Origin: Roseburia_D yibonii
Lineage (GTDB): Bacteria > Bacillota > Clostridia > Lachnospirales > Lachnospiraceae
Assembly (NCBI RefSeq): GCF_014297335.1
Contig: NZ_JACOQH010000003.1
Span: forward strand, 297,413-361,412
Length of the DNA: 64,000 nucleotides
Reading direction: 5' to 3'
The notes beneath the pieces are model-generated. The model searched no databases, had not been told where the DNA came from, and saw only the letters and a program-made list of their open reading frames with translations. A program made the position numbers and the translations under genes. Shown piece by piece: positions 33,540-41,360 of the stretch; positions within the stretch are counted from its first letter, which is position 1, and every line of letters begins with the position of its first letter.

Positions 33540-35408
33540 CTAACGCATGCTGTTGAGCAGTGTATCGATCATTGCCGCGATCACGTTGATGTAACGGCTC
33601 GCAGCGTTATATCCGTTCTGGTACTTGATCATGTTTGTAAGTTCTTCGTCCGTGGAAACACCGATCACTTCCTGTCTCTTGTTATCCGTAGATAACAGGG
33701 ATCCGGAAAGTGTATCTGTCGCCGTTGCGTAGATATTGCCGTTCATTGCCAGTTCATCTACCATCTTCGTGTAGAACTTCTCAAAGGTACAGTTCTCTGT
33801 GTCGTACGGACTGAGCCACATTGACTCTGTTGTCCATGCCGCAAGAAGTTTATTTCCCAGATCATAATCCACGTCTTTCATATTTGCTTTCATATGCGGG
33901 AGATTGGTTCCGATCTTTAAGAGATCGCCGTTAATGGACACGCCCTCGGTCGTATACATTTTGGAACGGTCGTTTAGATCTTCCTCATTGTATTTCCAGA
34001 TCTTGATCTCATTTCCGTTTGCGTCCGTAACCGCATTGCCCGCCGCATCACGAAGCGTAATCTCGGTATAGCGGTCACATCCGTTTCGTTTGAACAGTTC
34101 CTGCGGCGGCAGCTGTCCGTCCTCTCCGCGCGGTGTTGTATTCACATCCAAAAACTTTGCGTCTGTCGCAACGATCATATTTCCATCCGCGTCATAGTAG
34201 GCATTGCCGTTTTCATCTGCCAGCACGCGGACTGTTTCGCCGTTGACCGTTGCCTCGATCGTATGATAGAGTACGTTTCCGTCCGCATCATAGCAGGTGC
34301 CGTCTTCCGCCACCTGCGTATTCGGGCAGAACAGGTCATTGATCTGTGTCATCATCGTGTGGATGAGCTGATCGAACTCTGCCAGTGAATTCATCATCGT
34401 GGATTTTCCGATGCCTTCCTGATACTGCTCGCTTGTCATCGTGCTTCCATCCGCATTGTGGAACAGATTATAATAGGTCGGTGTCATATCGCCGCGTGCG
34501 AGAAGCTGTGCCTTGATCGATCCCATATCCGTATTCATGTCGGAGGAGATCTCCTCGGTCAGATCATAGACATAATCCAGATCGCCGGATGTCATATCCG
34601 ATGTATTCGGCCAGTACGGCGTAATGAAATCCGTTACTTTGTCGGTCTGTTTTGCCATATTGTACACACGCACTTCATCGAGAAGATCGTGGTTCTCAAA
34701 ACGGACGCTCACGATGCCATCCGGATTTTCTTCATATTCGATCTTTCCGTACGCAGAAAGCTGATCCAGCGCCTGATCTCTCGCGTCTCTTAAGTCCATC
34801 GCGGTCTCAATGCCGCCCGCTTCGATCTTCTGGATCTCATAATTCAGGTCGAAAATGTTCTGCGCCAGTTCATTTACTTTATCTATTTTTTCGGAAATCT
34901 GTGTATTGATATTCTTCTGATAAGATTTGAGTCCGGAATAAACCGCCTTGGAACGGCTGAGGAACAGGCTCGCTTTCTGGATGACCATGTTCTGTGCGGT
35001 TGAATTTCCCGGATCTGTTCCGAAATTATTAAACGCGTTCCAGAAATCTTTCAGTGCGTTCTGGAACTGCTTTCCTTCCATTTCCTGCAGATAAGTCTGC
35101 ACTTCATAAGCTGCCTCATAGGATGTTTCGTAAAACGCTGACCGCGCTGAGGTAGAGCGGTATAACTTGTCCAGAAACATGTCTCTCGTATGTACCACAT
35201 CCCCGATCGACACACCAAGTCCGTACTGCTGCGGACTGATCGCAGCATTCGCAAATTTGATATAATTTTCATCGGTGAACAGTACCTGCTGACGTACATG
35301 ACCTGTCGTACCTACGTTTGCAAGGTTGTTCGCTGTTGTGTTGATCGCGTTCTGGTGGTTCCTGAGTGAGGAACTTCCTATATATAAACTTCCAAATGAA
35401 TTTGCCAC
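33540..35408 (-). CDS. flgK: FlgK-like hook-associated protein, copy 2
   Basis: 622 aa. N-terminus MANSFGSLYIGSSSLRNHQN, then TTANNLANVGTTGHVRQQ, and C-terminus NMIKYQNGYNAASRYINVI. It keeps the FlgK fold signals, but the N-terminal signature is N-L-A-N-V-x-T-x-G-H-V-R instead of the usual G-Y-T-R/K. Only modest similarity to copy 1 is visible outside the ends, so this is an old duplication with divergence rather than a fresh one. It may be a second junction ring component. Confidence 0.85.
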   Translation of the reverse strand: MANSFGSLYIGSSSLRNHQNAINTTANNLANVGTTGHVRQQVLFTDENYIKFANAAISPQQYGLGVSIGDVVHTRDMFLDKLYRSTSARSAFYETSYEAAYEVQTYLQEMEGKQFQNALKDFWNAFNNFGTDPGNSTAQNMVIQKASLFLSRSKAVYSGLKSYQKNINTQISEKIDKVNELAQNIFDLNYEIQKIEAGGIETAMDLRDARDQALDQLSAYGKIEYEENPDGIVSVRFENHDLLDEVRVYNMAKQTDKVTDFITPYWPNTSDMTSGDLDYVYDLTEEISSDMNTDMGSIKAQLLARGDMTPTYYNLFHNADGSTMTSEQYQEGIGKSTMMNSLAEFDQLIHTMMTQINDLFCPNTQVAEDGTCYDADGNVLYHTIEATVNGETVRVLADENGNAYYDADGNMIVATDAKFLDVNTTPRGEDGQLPPQELFKRNGCDRYTEITLRDAAGNAVTDANGNEIKIWKYNEEDLNDRSKMYTTEGVSINGDLLKIGTNLPHMKANMKDVDYDLGNKLLAAWTTESMWLSPYDTENCTFEKFYTKMVDELAMNGNIYATATDTLSGSLLSTDNKRQEVIGVSTDEELTNMIKYQNGYNAASRYINVIAAMIDTLLNSMR

Positions 35409-35434
35409 GGTTTCTTCTCCCTTCTTCCCTTATC

Positions 35435-35947
35435 TTACTGTTTTGCGTCAAAACCGCTGCTTCCAAGCAGTTCTCCGGTGTTATAAGCGTTTTTGTCGTA
35501 ATTTGCCGTCTCGGGAGCCTGACGCAGACTTTTAAACAGGGTCAGGTCAAAGTTCACCATTTCAAGTGCCTGTTCAAGCAGAACCCGGTTCTGCTCGTTT
35601 ACCGCAGACATCTCATCCAGGGTATGACGCAGACGGTCACACAGATCGGACAACTTCTTTTGTTCGTTCGGCTGTTTTTCCAGAAGATCTATCATTTTGC
35701 GTACGGTAAGTGTCTCGGCATCCTGTCCGAGTACATCCGCCATATCCGCAAGAACCCCGGATCTTTTTGTCTCGAGATTCTTCAAAATGCTGGTGACATC
35801 CTGTTCTTCATTTGTAATATCCTCTAATGTCCGGATGTCTCCCTTGATGATCGCGTTCTTCTTGTCTGTCGATAACCCGATCAGCTTCCGGTAATGTTTT
35901 TCTTCTTGTTCGATTACGTCCAAAAGGTCGTCCATTAAACTGGCCAC
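35435..35947 (-). CDS. flgN: flagellar export chaperone FlgN
   Basis: 170 aa, all-helical. DDLLDVIEQEEKHYRKLIGL and AIIKGDIRTLEDITNEEQ match the N-terminal FlgN helices; the end ALEMVNFDLTLFKSL is the conserved substrate-binding helix. FlgN escorts FlgK and FlgL to the export gate, matching its place between flgM and the two flgK genes. Confidence 0.88.
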   Translation of the reverse strand: MASLMDDLLDVIEQEEKHYRKLIGLSTDKKNAIIKGDIRTLEDITNEEQDVTSILKNLETKRSGVLADMADVLGQDAETLTVRKMIDLLEKQPNEQKKLSDLCDRLRHTLDEMSAVNEQNRVLLEQALEMVNFDLTLFKSLRQAPETANYDKNAYNTGELLGSSGFDAKQ

Positions 35948-35968
35948 TGTCTTATCCTCATTCCTTGC

Positions 35969-36250
35969 TTAGTTGTTCATTGCATTGTAATGTGCTAAAA
36001 GTTTTTCTGCAAAATCTCCCGTATCAACCGAATAACTGCCCGTTGACATTTTGTTTTTCAACCGAGAAACCTTATCTTCCCTGATATCTGAAGTTTCCGC
36101 AACTGCCTGTTTTGCGATCTGGTAGTCCTGCCCTGTCTGTGAGATACTGAGATAATCCCTGCCATAAGACGCAGCATTTACGTTATATTTCGCAGATGTC
36201 TTTGTTGTTTTATATAAAGATGCTACCTGACTGATGGATTCTATACGCAT
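35969..36250 (-). CDS. flgM: anti-sigma-28 factor FlgM
   Basis: 93 aa, normal size. N-terminus MRIESISQVASLYKTTK; the middle has YLSISQTGQDYQIAKQAV, and the conserved end KVSRLKNKMSTGSYSV plus a DFAEKLLAHY helix match FlgM. It holds sigma-28 until hook completion. It heads the flgM-flgN-flgK2-flgK-flgL-fliW-csrA transcript, itself behind a sigma-28-type promoter, which gives a feedback loop. Confidence 0.9.
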   Translation of the reverse strand: MRIESISQVASLYKTTKTSAKYNVNAASYGRDYLSISQTGQDYQIAKQAVAETSDIREDKVSRLKNKMSTGSYSVDTGDFAEKLLAHYNAMNN

Positions 36251-36307
36251 AACGGCATCTCCTTTCTTCCCTGAATTGCTAAGTTCCCAATGAACTTTCT
36301 AATGTAT

Positions 36308-36334
36308 TTATCGGACGAAATTGCAATTACATTA
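36308..36334 (-). promoter_or_regulatory. sigma-28 promoter of flgM operon
   Basis: On the minus strand TAAT (36334-36331), 15 bases, TCCGATAA (36315-36308). It differs from the TAAA-N15-GCCGATAA consensus at two positions. It overlaps the end of murE. Confidence 0.75.
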
Positions 36335-37808
36335 GCCCTTTTTTCATTTCTTCCATAATCTCGGCAACTGCCTCGCGCTCATCAAAATGATATTTCACGC
36401 CTTTGATCTCCTGATAATTTTCATGGCCTTTTCCGAGCAGCACGATCATATCGCCTTCTTTTGCATTTTCAATACAGTAGCGGATCGCTTCTTTTCTGTC
36501 ATCGATCTCGATATATTTTCCGTTGCTTTTCGCAAGTCCGACCTTGATATCGTTGTTGATATCGGAAATCTCCTCGTCTCTTGGATTGTCACAGGTGAGC
36601 ACACAGAGATCCGCCATCTCGCCCGTAACCTCTCCCATGTCATAACGGCGCAGTTTGGAACGGTTTCCGCCTCCGCCGTAAACACAGATCAGCCGTTTCG
36701 GATGGTACTCAAGCAGCGTTGTGAGCACACTTCTGGTGCTGACCTCGTTGTGCGCGTAATCGATGATGAGTGTAAATTTGTCCGACACCGGAACCATCTC
36801 CACTCTGCCCTTGACCTGTACCTCGCTTAACGCTGCAAGGATCGCTTCATCTCCGACTCCCGCCAGATGGCACACGAGCATGGTCACGAGCGCGTTGTAT
36901 ACCGAAAATCTGCCCGGGATGTGTACGCGCGCTTCGCAGTCCATACAGCCTTTGGTGTGAAAATGCATTCCGAGTTTTCCGTTCTCCTGTAAAAATCCGA
37001 TATTTTCTGCCATGAGATCCGCCTGTTTTTCGCAGGAAAATGTTTTGACTTCACAGGTATGTCCTTTTAAAATGCCTTCCACATGCTCGTCATCCGCATT
37101 TACGATGCCGCATCTGCACTGACGGAACAAGAGGCTTTTGCACTCCATATATTCCTCGAAAGACGCATGTTCCGCCGGTCCGATATGATCCGGGGAAAGA
37201 TTGGTAAATACGCCGTAATCAAATTCGATGCCTGCGGTACGATCCAGTTTCAGTCCCTGGGAAGATACCTCCATGACCACATGGCTGCAGCCCTCTTTTA
37301 CCATTTCACGAAACAGACGGTGCAGCTCGTAGGACTCCGGCGTCGTATTCTTGGACGGCAGTTTTTTATCTCCCGCAAGGGAACCGATCGTTCCGATCAG
37401 GCCGACTTTTTTTCCCGCGTGTTCCAGTACGCTTTTGATCATATAAGTCGTTGTCGTCTTTCCCTTGGTTCCGGTCAGTCCGATCGTTGTCAGTTCTCTT
37501 GCCGGATAACCGAAATACGCCGCTGACATGCAGGCAAGCGCTTTTCTTGCCGATGCCACGGAGATCACCGTGATCTCTGCCGGGATCTCCGCCAGATCCA
37601 CTTCTTTTTCCACTACGATCGCCGACGCTTTTTTCGCCACCGCATCCGGGATATATTTGTGTCCGTCGGTCTTCGCACCGATCATGCAGACAAACGCCGT
37701 TCCCTGCTCTAATTTTCTTGAATCATATATAATGTCCGCGATCTCCACGTCCATGCTGCCCTGCAGACAGGTGTATTCTATCTTTTCACAAAGTTCTCTT
37801 AACTTCAT
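36327..37808 (-). CDS. murE: UDP-MurNAc-tripeptide synthetase MurE
   Basis: 493 aa from ATG 37808, preceded by TGGAGG; the open frame extends 51 codons upstream across an inverted repeat and is not used. P-loop TGTKGKTTTTYMIKSVLEH near residue 110, the HIGPAEHASFEEYMECK segment, and DNPRDEEISDI near residue 400. The DNPR motif goes with meso-diaminopimelate as the added residue, matching dapF next door. Cytoplasmic peptidoglycan precursor step. It stops inside the flgM promoter. Confidence 0.95.
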   Translation of the reverse strand: MKLRELCEKIEYTCLQGSMDVEIADIIYDSRKLEQGTAFVCMIGAKTDGHKYIPDAVAKKASAIVVEKEVDLAEIPAEITVISVASARKALACMSAAYFGYPARELTTIGLTGTKGKTTTTYMIKSVLEHAGKKVGLIGTIGSLAGDKKLPSKNTTPESYELHRLFREMVKEGCSHVVMEVSSQGLKLDRTAGIEFDYGVFTNLSPDHIGPAEHASFEEYMECKSLLFRQCRCGIVNADDEHVEGILKGHTCEVKTFSCEKQADLMAENIGFLQENGKLGMHFHTKGCMDCEARVHIPGRFSVYNALVTMLVCHLAGVGDEAILAALSEVQVKGRVEMVPVSDKFTLIIDYAHNEVSTRSVLTTLLEYHPKRLICVYGGGGNRSKLRRYDMGEVTGEMADLCVLTCDNPRDEEISDINNDIKVGLAKSNGKYIEIDDRKEAIRYCIENAKEGDMIVLLGKGHENYQEIKGVKYHFDEREAVAEIMEEMKKGLM

Positions 37809-37864
37809 CTTTATCCTCCATTTTCTTATTTTTTGTGTTCCCGGTAACGCAAGCATTTCCGGAT

Positions 37865-37931
37865 ATTGTCCGGCTGGGGACAAACTGCAATGCAGAATTT
37901 CTGCAGATTTGTCTGTCCCCGGCCGGACAAT
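37865..37931. repeat. long inverted repeat between murE and dapF
   Basis: Arms of about 18 bases, ATTGTCCGGC-T-GGGGACA and TGTCCCC-G-GCCGGACAAT, pair with one mismatch. The central 30 bases hold a second small palindrome, GCAGAA-T-TTCTGC. No T run follows on either strand. It could be a strong RNA hairpin in the dapF-murE transcript, a processing site, or a mobile palindromic repeat. Confidence 0.75.
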
Positions 37932-38028
37932 CTTCCAGACTTGTACCATTTTTGCGAACACAGATCCATCCGATTAAAAATCCGGCATTCCTGAAAATTC
38001 TCAAATTCAGAGTATGCGCAGAAACTTT

Positions 38029-38883
38029 TTATTGGTTCAAAATATGTGATGCATCGATCTCTGACTCAAATACGGTATGGGACGGTCCGGTCATGAACAT
38101 ATGATTTGTTTTTTCGTCCCACTCGATATGAAGCGGTCCGCCGACCTGCTCTACCGTAACTTTTCTGTCACACCGTCCGGTCAGGACGCCCGTCACAACT
38201 GCCGTACAGCATCCGGTTCCGCAGCCGATCGTCTCTCCGGTTCCGCGCTCCCACTCCCGCTGCTTTACATAGTCCCGGCTCACAAATTCCACAAAGGTCA
38301 CATTCGTCTTATTCGGAAACAGGCTCGTCATATGCTCAATCTCTTTTCCGTATTTTTCCACATCGAGATCCGCAACACTGTCTACAAACATTGCGCAGTG
38401 CGGGTTGCCCCAGGATACCGCCGTGATGTGGAAGGTGCGGTCTAATACTTTTACCGGCTGATCCACAAACTGCGGAAGATCGGTATTGACCGGGATCACT
38501 TTTGTGTCTAAGCGCGGCTCGCCGATATCCGCACGGATATTGGAAACCAGTCCGTCTTTCACCGTCAGATTCAGATGCTGCATCCCGCCAAGGGTTTCAA
38601 TGACCAGATCCGTCTGATCGGTCAGCCTGTGATCGTATACATATTTACCGACACTTCGCAGCGCGTTGCCACACATCTCGCCCTCGCTTCCGTCCGGGTT
38701 GAACATGCGCATACGGAAGTCCCCCTTATCCGACGGGCAGATCAGCACCATGCCATCCGAGCCGATCGCGAAATGGCGGTCGCTCACAAATCTTGCCAGC
38801 TCCGGTAAGTTATTTAATTTCTGGTGGATTGCGTCAATATATACATAATCATTGCCAAATGCCTGCATTTTCGTAAATTTCAT
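38029..38883 (-). CDS. dapF: diaminopimelate epimerase
   Basis: 284 aa from ATG 38883, which has AAAGGAG nearby; the open frame runs 30 codons further without a ribosome site. N-terminus KFTKMQAFGNDYVYID, then both catalytic-cysteine segments: SEGEMCGNALRSVG near residue 72 and IGCGTGCCTAVV near residue 220. It converts LL- to meso-DAP for lysine and peptidoglycan, the substrate of the adjacent MurE. Confidence 0.95.
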   Translation of the reverse strand: MKFTKMQAFGNDYVYIDAIHQKLNNLPELARFVSDRHFAIGSDGMVLICPSDKGDFRMRMFNPDGSEGEMCGNALRSVGKYVYDHRLTDQTDLVIETLGGMQHLNLTVKDGLVSNIRADIGEPRLDTKVIPVNTDLPQFVDQPVKVLDRTFHITAVSWGNPHCAMFVDSVADLDVEKYGKEIEHMTSLFPNKTNVTFVEFVSRDYVKQREWERGTGETIGCGTGCCTAVVTGVLTGRCDRKVTVEQVGGPLHIEWDEKTNHMFMTGPSHTVFESEIDASHILNQ

Positions 38884-39002
38884 ATCGCTTATCTCCTTTA
38901 CTTTCATCTTTCCCGATTTTTCTGGTAAAAACACGGGAAACAGGAACACGGGCAGCAGCTTTTTGCCATCCACCCGTGCATGTTCAAACTCATTTTTATT
39001 TT

Positions 39003-40187
39003 TTAACCATTCATCGCGCGATCCAGATCCGCGATAATATCGTCCGGATTCTCGATTCCAACGGACATACGGAGGAAGCTGCGTGTGATACCAAGTTTTT
39101 CTTTGACATCTTCCGGCGTATCTTCGTGCGTCTGTGTCGTCGGATAAGTGATCAGTGTCTCGGTTCCACCAAGGCTCTCCGCAAACATGATCATATCCAC
39201 ATTCTTTAAGATCTTCATAACGGTCTCTTCACTGTCCACGGTAAAGGAGATCATTCCGCCAAATCCGGTCGTCTGTTTTAAGGTCACATCATAGTCCTTG
39301 TGATCTTCAAATCCGACATAGTAAACTTTCTCTACTTTTTTCTGTTCACGCAGCCAGTGCGCCACTTTCTTTGCGTTGGCGTTGTGCTTGTCCATGCGGA
39401 CTGCAAGCGTCTTGATGCCACGCAGCACCAGCCAGGAATCTAACGGAGCGAGCTGGCTTCCGTGGGATTTGATATGGATATTGATCTTCTCCGCGATCTC
39501 CTCGTCATCCTTTACCACTACGATACCGGAGATCGTGTCGTTGTGTCCGCCCAGATATTTGGTCGAACTGTGTGTTACGATGTCCGCGCCAAGTGTAAGC
39601 GGTTTCTGGAAATACGGTGTCAGGAATGTGTTGTCCACAACAGTCAGCGCGCCGATTCCTTTTGCGATCTCGGAAACAGCGTGAATATCCGCCACCTTCA
39701 TCATCGGATTGGTCGGTGTCTCAATGAAAAACATCTTGGTATTCTTCTGTATTGCTGCCTGTACCGCATCCAGATCTGACATGTCAACATAGGTGTGTTC
39801 TATTCCGTACTTGCCAAACACATCCCCGATGATACGGAATGTTCCGCCATAAATATCATCCGAAAGGATAATGTGATCACCCGGCTCAAGCAGGGAAAAT
39901 ACCGCCATGTTGGCAGCCTGTCCACTGGAAAACGCGAATCCACGGATACCACCTTCCAGGATCGCCATGGTGCGCTCAAGCTCCAGTCTGGTCGGATTTT
40001 CCAGTCTGCTGTACGCAAAACCTGTGGTCTGCCCAAACTCCGGATGGCGGAAAGTCGCCGCCTGGAAGATCGGCATGCTTACCGCGCCGGTAAGCGGCTC
40101 CGTTCCAAGTGCGCCGTGTACCACTTTGGAATCAAACGCAAGATTTTCTTTTGTATCAAAATCGGTATAATTGCTGAAATTTTTCAT
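39003..40187 (-). CDS. trans-sulfuration PLP enzyme (O-acetylhomoserine sulfhydrylase / cystathionine-synthase family)
   Basis: 394 aa. FQAATFRHPEFGQTTGFAYS and RLENPTRLELERTMAILEGG at the start, SGQAANMAVF, TVVDNTFLTPYF near residue 185 and HSSTKYLGGHNDTISG near residue 205 with the PLP Lys. The family includes MetB, MetC, MetY and methionine gamma-lyase, and the exact reaction cannot be settled by eye. It is divergent from an AraC regulator, with direct-repeat operators between, so it is likely the regulator's target. Confidence 0.85.
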   Translation of the reverse strand: MKNFSNYTDFDTKENLAFDSKVVHGALGTEPLTGAVSMPIFQAATFRHPEFGQTTGFAYSRLENPTRLELERTMAILEGGIRGFAFSSGQAANMAVFSLLEPGDHIILSDDIYGGTFRIIGDVFGKYGIEHTYVDMSDLDAVQAAIQKNTKMFFIETPTNPMMKVADIHAVSEIAKGIGALTVVDNTFLTPYFQKPLTLGADIVTHSSTKYLGGHNDTISGIVVVKDDEEIAEKINIHIKSHGSQLAPLDSWLVLRGIKTLAVRMDKHNANAKKVAHWLREQKKVEKVYYVGFEDHKDYDVTLKQTTGFGGMISFTVDSEETVMKILKNVDMIMFAESLGGTETLITYPTTQTHEDTPEDVKEKLGITRSFLRMSVGIENPDDIIADLDRAMNG

Positions 40188-40268
40188 AATAAAAACCGCC
40201 TTTCTCTCAGGTTTTATCTTGTCAACTGCATAGTTTCGCCATTTTTAGTCTGTTTCCATTATATATGA

Positions 40269-40297
40269 CATTATTTTGAAAGAATATCAAAATAATG
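40269..40297. repeat. perfect 11-bp inverted repeat in the metB-like/AraC gap
   Basis: CATTATTTTGA (40269-40279) and TCAAAATAATG (40287-40297) with a 7-base spacer. It is AT-rich and lies in the shared promoter region; an operator or a small hairpin are both possible. Its right end overlaps the first direct repeat at 40292. Confidence 0.7.
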
Positions 40298-40326
40298 CTT
40301 TATACATTGCAGATAATGCTTTATAC
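40292..40326. promoter_or_regulatory. tandem direct repeats, likely AraC-type operator
   Basis: ATAATGCTTTATAC occurs twice, at 40292-40305 and 40313-40326, identical in all 14 bases and exactly 21 bases apart, two helical turns. Tandem same-face direct repeats are the usual binding pattern of AraC-family dimers, and an AraC gene starts at 40485. Confidence 0.75.
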
Positions 40327-40382
40327 TGAACATAACAGTTGTCTTTGAAATTTTCAAGAAATGATACAGATGGTCCGTCCAT

Positions 40383-40424
40383 GGCACACCGCTCTTAGCA
40401 GTGCTTTTCCAGTGTGCCTAAGCG
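40383..40424 (+). other. pseudoknot-like or alternative hairpins upstream of the AraC gene
   Basis: GGCACAC (40383-40389) pairs perfectly with GTGTGCC (40412-40418). CGCT-c-TTAG (40390-40398) pairs with CTAAGCG (40418-40424). The two helices interleave, so they either form an H-type pseudoknot or exclude one another. No known riboswitch class recognised. It would lie in the leader of 40485-41315. Confidence 0.45.
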
Positions 40425-40484
40425 GGCTGACAGACAGTGTTGATAGAATGCCGCATTCCGGCGATAAATGTACGGAGGTTACAT

Positions 40485-41315
40485 ATGGAAAACTACGAAA
40501 AAACCGGTTATCTCACTACAAACTTCAAAATGTTCCACATCATCGACCGGCAGAAAAAAGATTTTTCTTTTCACTACCACGATTTCAACAAGATCCTGAT
40601 CTTTATCCGGGGAGATGTCAGCTACTGTATCGAGGGGCATTCTTACGAGCTGCAGCCCTATGATGTGGTCTTTGTAAAAGCCGGAGAGATCCACCGCCCC
40701 GTGATCCACAGCGACGCGGTCTATGAGCGCATCATCATCTATGTTTCTCCGGATTTTATCAGTTCCTACCAGAATGAGAACTACGATCTGAACTACTGTT
40801 TCAAAAAAGCGCAAGAGGAAAAGTCCAATGTCCTGCGCATGGATTCTTTTCACCGCAGCAAACTCTACGAAGTGACCTGCGAACTGGAAAAATCGTTTTC
40901 GGATGCGGATTATGCCGGCGAGCTGTACCAGAATATCCTGTTTCTGGAATTTATGATCCAGTTAAACCGCGCAACGATCCACAATCACATCGACTATGTC
41001 AACACAAGCGCTTCCAATCCGAAGATCCTTGCCCTGCTTGATTTTTTGAACACGCATCTCACGGAAGATATTTCGATTGACCGGCTGTCGGAGCAATTTT
41101 ACATCAGCAAATATTATCTGATGCACAGTTTCAAAGAGGAGACCGGCTACACGATCGGAAATTACCTGACCACCAGGCGCCTGCTCCGGGCAAGGGATCT
41201 GATCCGCGACGGCTCACCGATCACCGAAGCCTGCTTTGCCAGTGGCTTTAAGAACTATTCTTCTTTTTCGAGAGCCTACAAAAAATATTTCAAAAAAGCC
41301 CCGCGGGATCTCTGA
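40485..41315 (+). CDS. AraC family transcriptional regulator with cupin domain
   Basis: 276 aa from ATG 40485 behind CGGAGG. N-terminal cupin sensing domain (SFHYHDFNKILIFIRGDVSY, LQPYDVVFVKAGEIHRP). C-terminal two helix-turn-helix motifs: SIDRLSEQFYISKYYLMHSF and ITEACFASGFKNYSSFSRAY, then KAPRDL. Divergent from the trans-sulfuration gene and separated by direct-repeat operators, so it probably controls that gene and itself. Effector unknown. Confidence 0.9.
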   Translation: MENYEKTGYLTTNFKMFHIIDRQKKDFSFHYHDFNKILIFIRGDVSYCIEGHSYELQPYDVVFVKAGEIHRPVIHSDAVYERIIIYVSPDFISSYQNENYDLNYCFKKAQEEKSNVLRMDSFHRSKLYEVTCELEKSFSDADYAGELYQNILFLEFMIQLNRATIHNHIDYVNTSASNPKILALLDFLNTHLTEDISIDRLSEQFYISKYYLMHSFKEETGYTIGNYLTTRRLLRARDLIRDGSPITEACFASGFKNYSSFSRAYKKYFKKAPRDL

Positions 41316-41340
41316 TACGGATGCTCCCACGGGACTTTTT
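41292..41340. terminator. terminator overlapping the end of the AraC gene
   Basis: AAAAG-c-CCCG-c-GGGA pairs with TCCC-a-CGGG-a-CTTTT, with T/A runs on both sides. It can serve both the AraC gene and the convergent 41361-43319 gene. Confidence 0.7.
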
Positions 41341-41360
41341 CCATTCTTTCTTATTCTTTC

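Noticed and set aside
31629..35408. FlgK pair as one gene split by a frameshift
   Set aside because: Each frame has its own ribosome site, complete D0/D1 start and conserved C-terminal helix; they are two genes.
37809..37961. 51-codon upstream extension of murE
   Set aside because: It runs through the inverted repeat, has no homology-like sequence, and TGGAGG precedes ATG 37808.
40188..40484. SAM or T-box riboswitch for the trans-sulfuration gene
   Set aside because: No S-box core, T-box sequence or terminator/antiterminator pair was found on the minus strand; the repeats fit a protein operator better.
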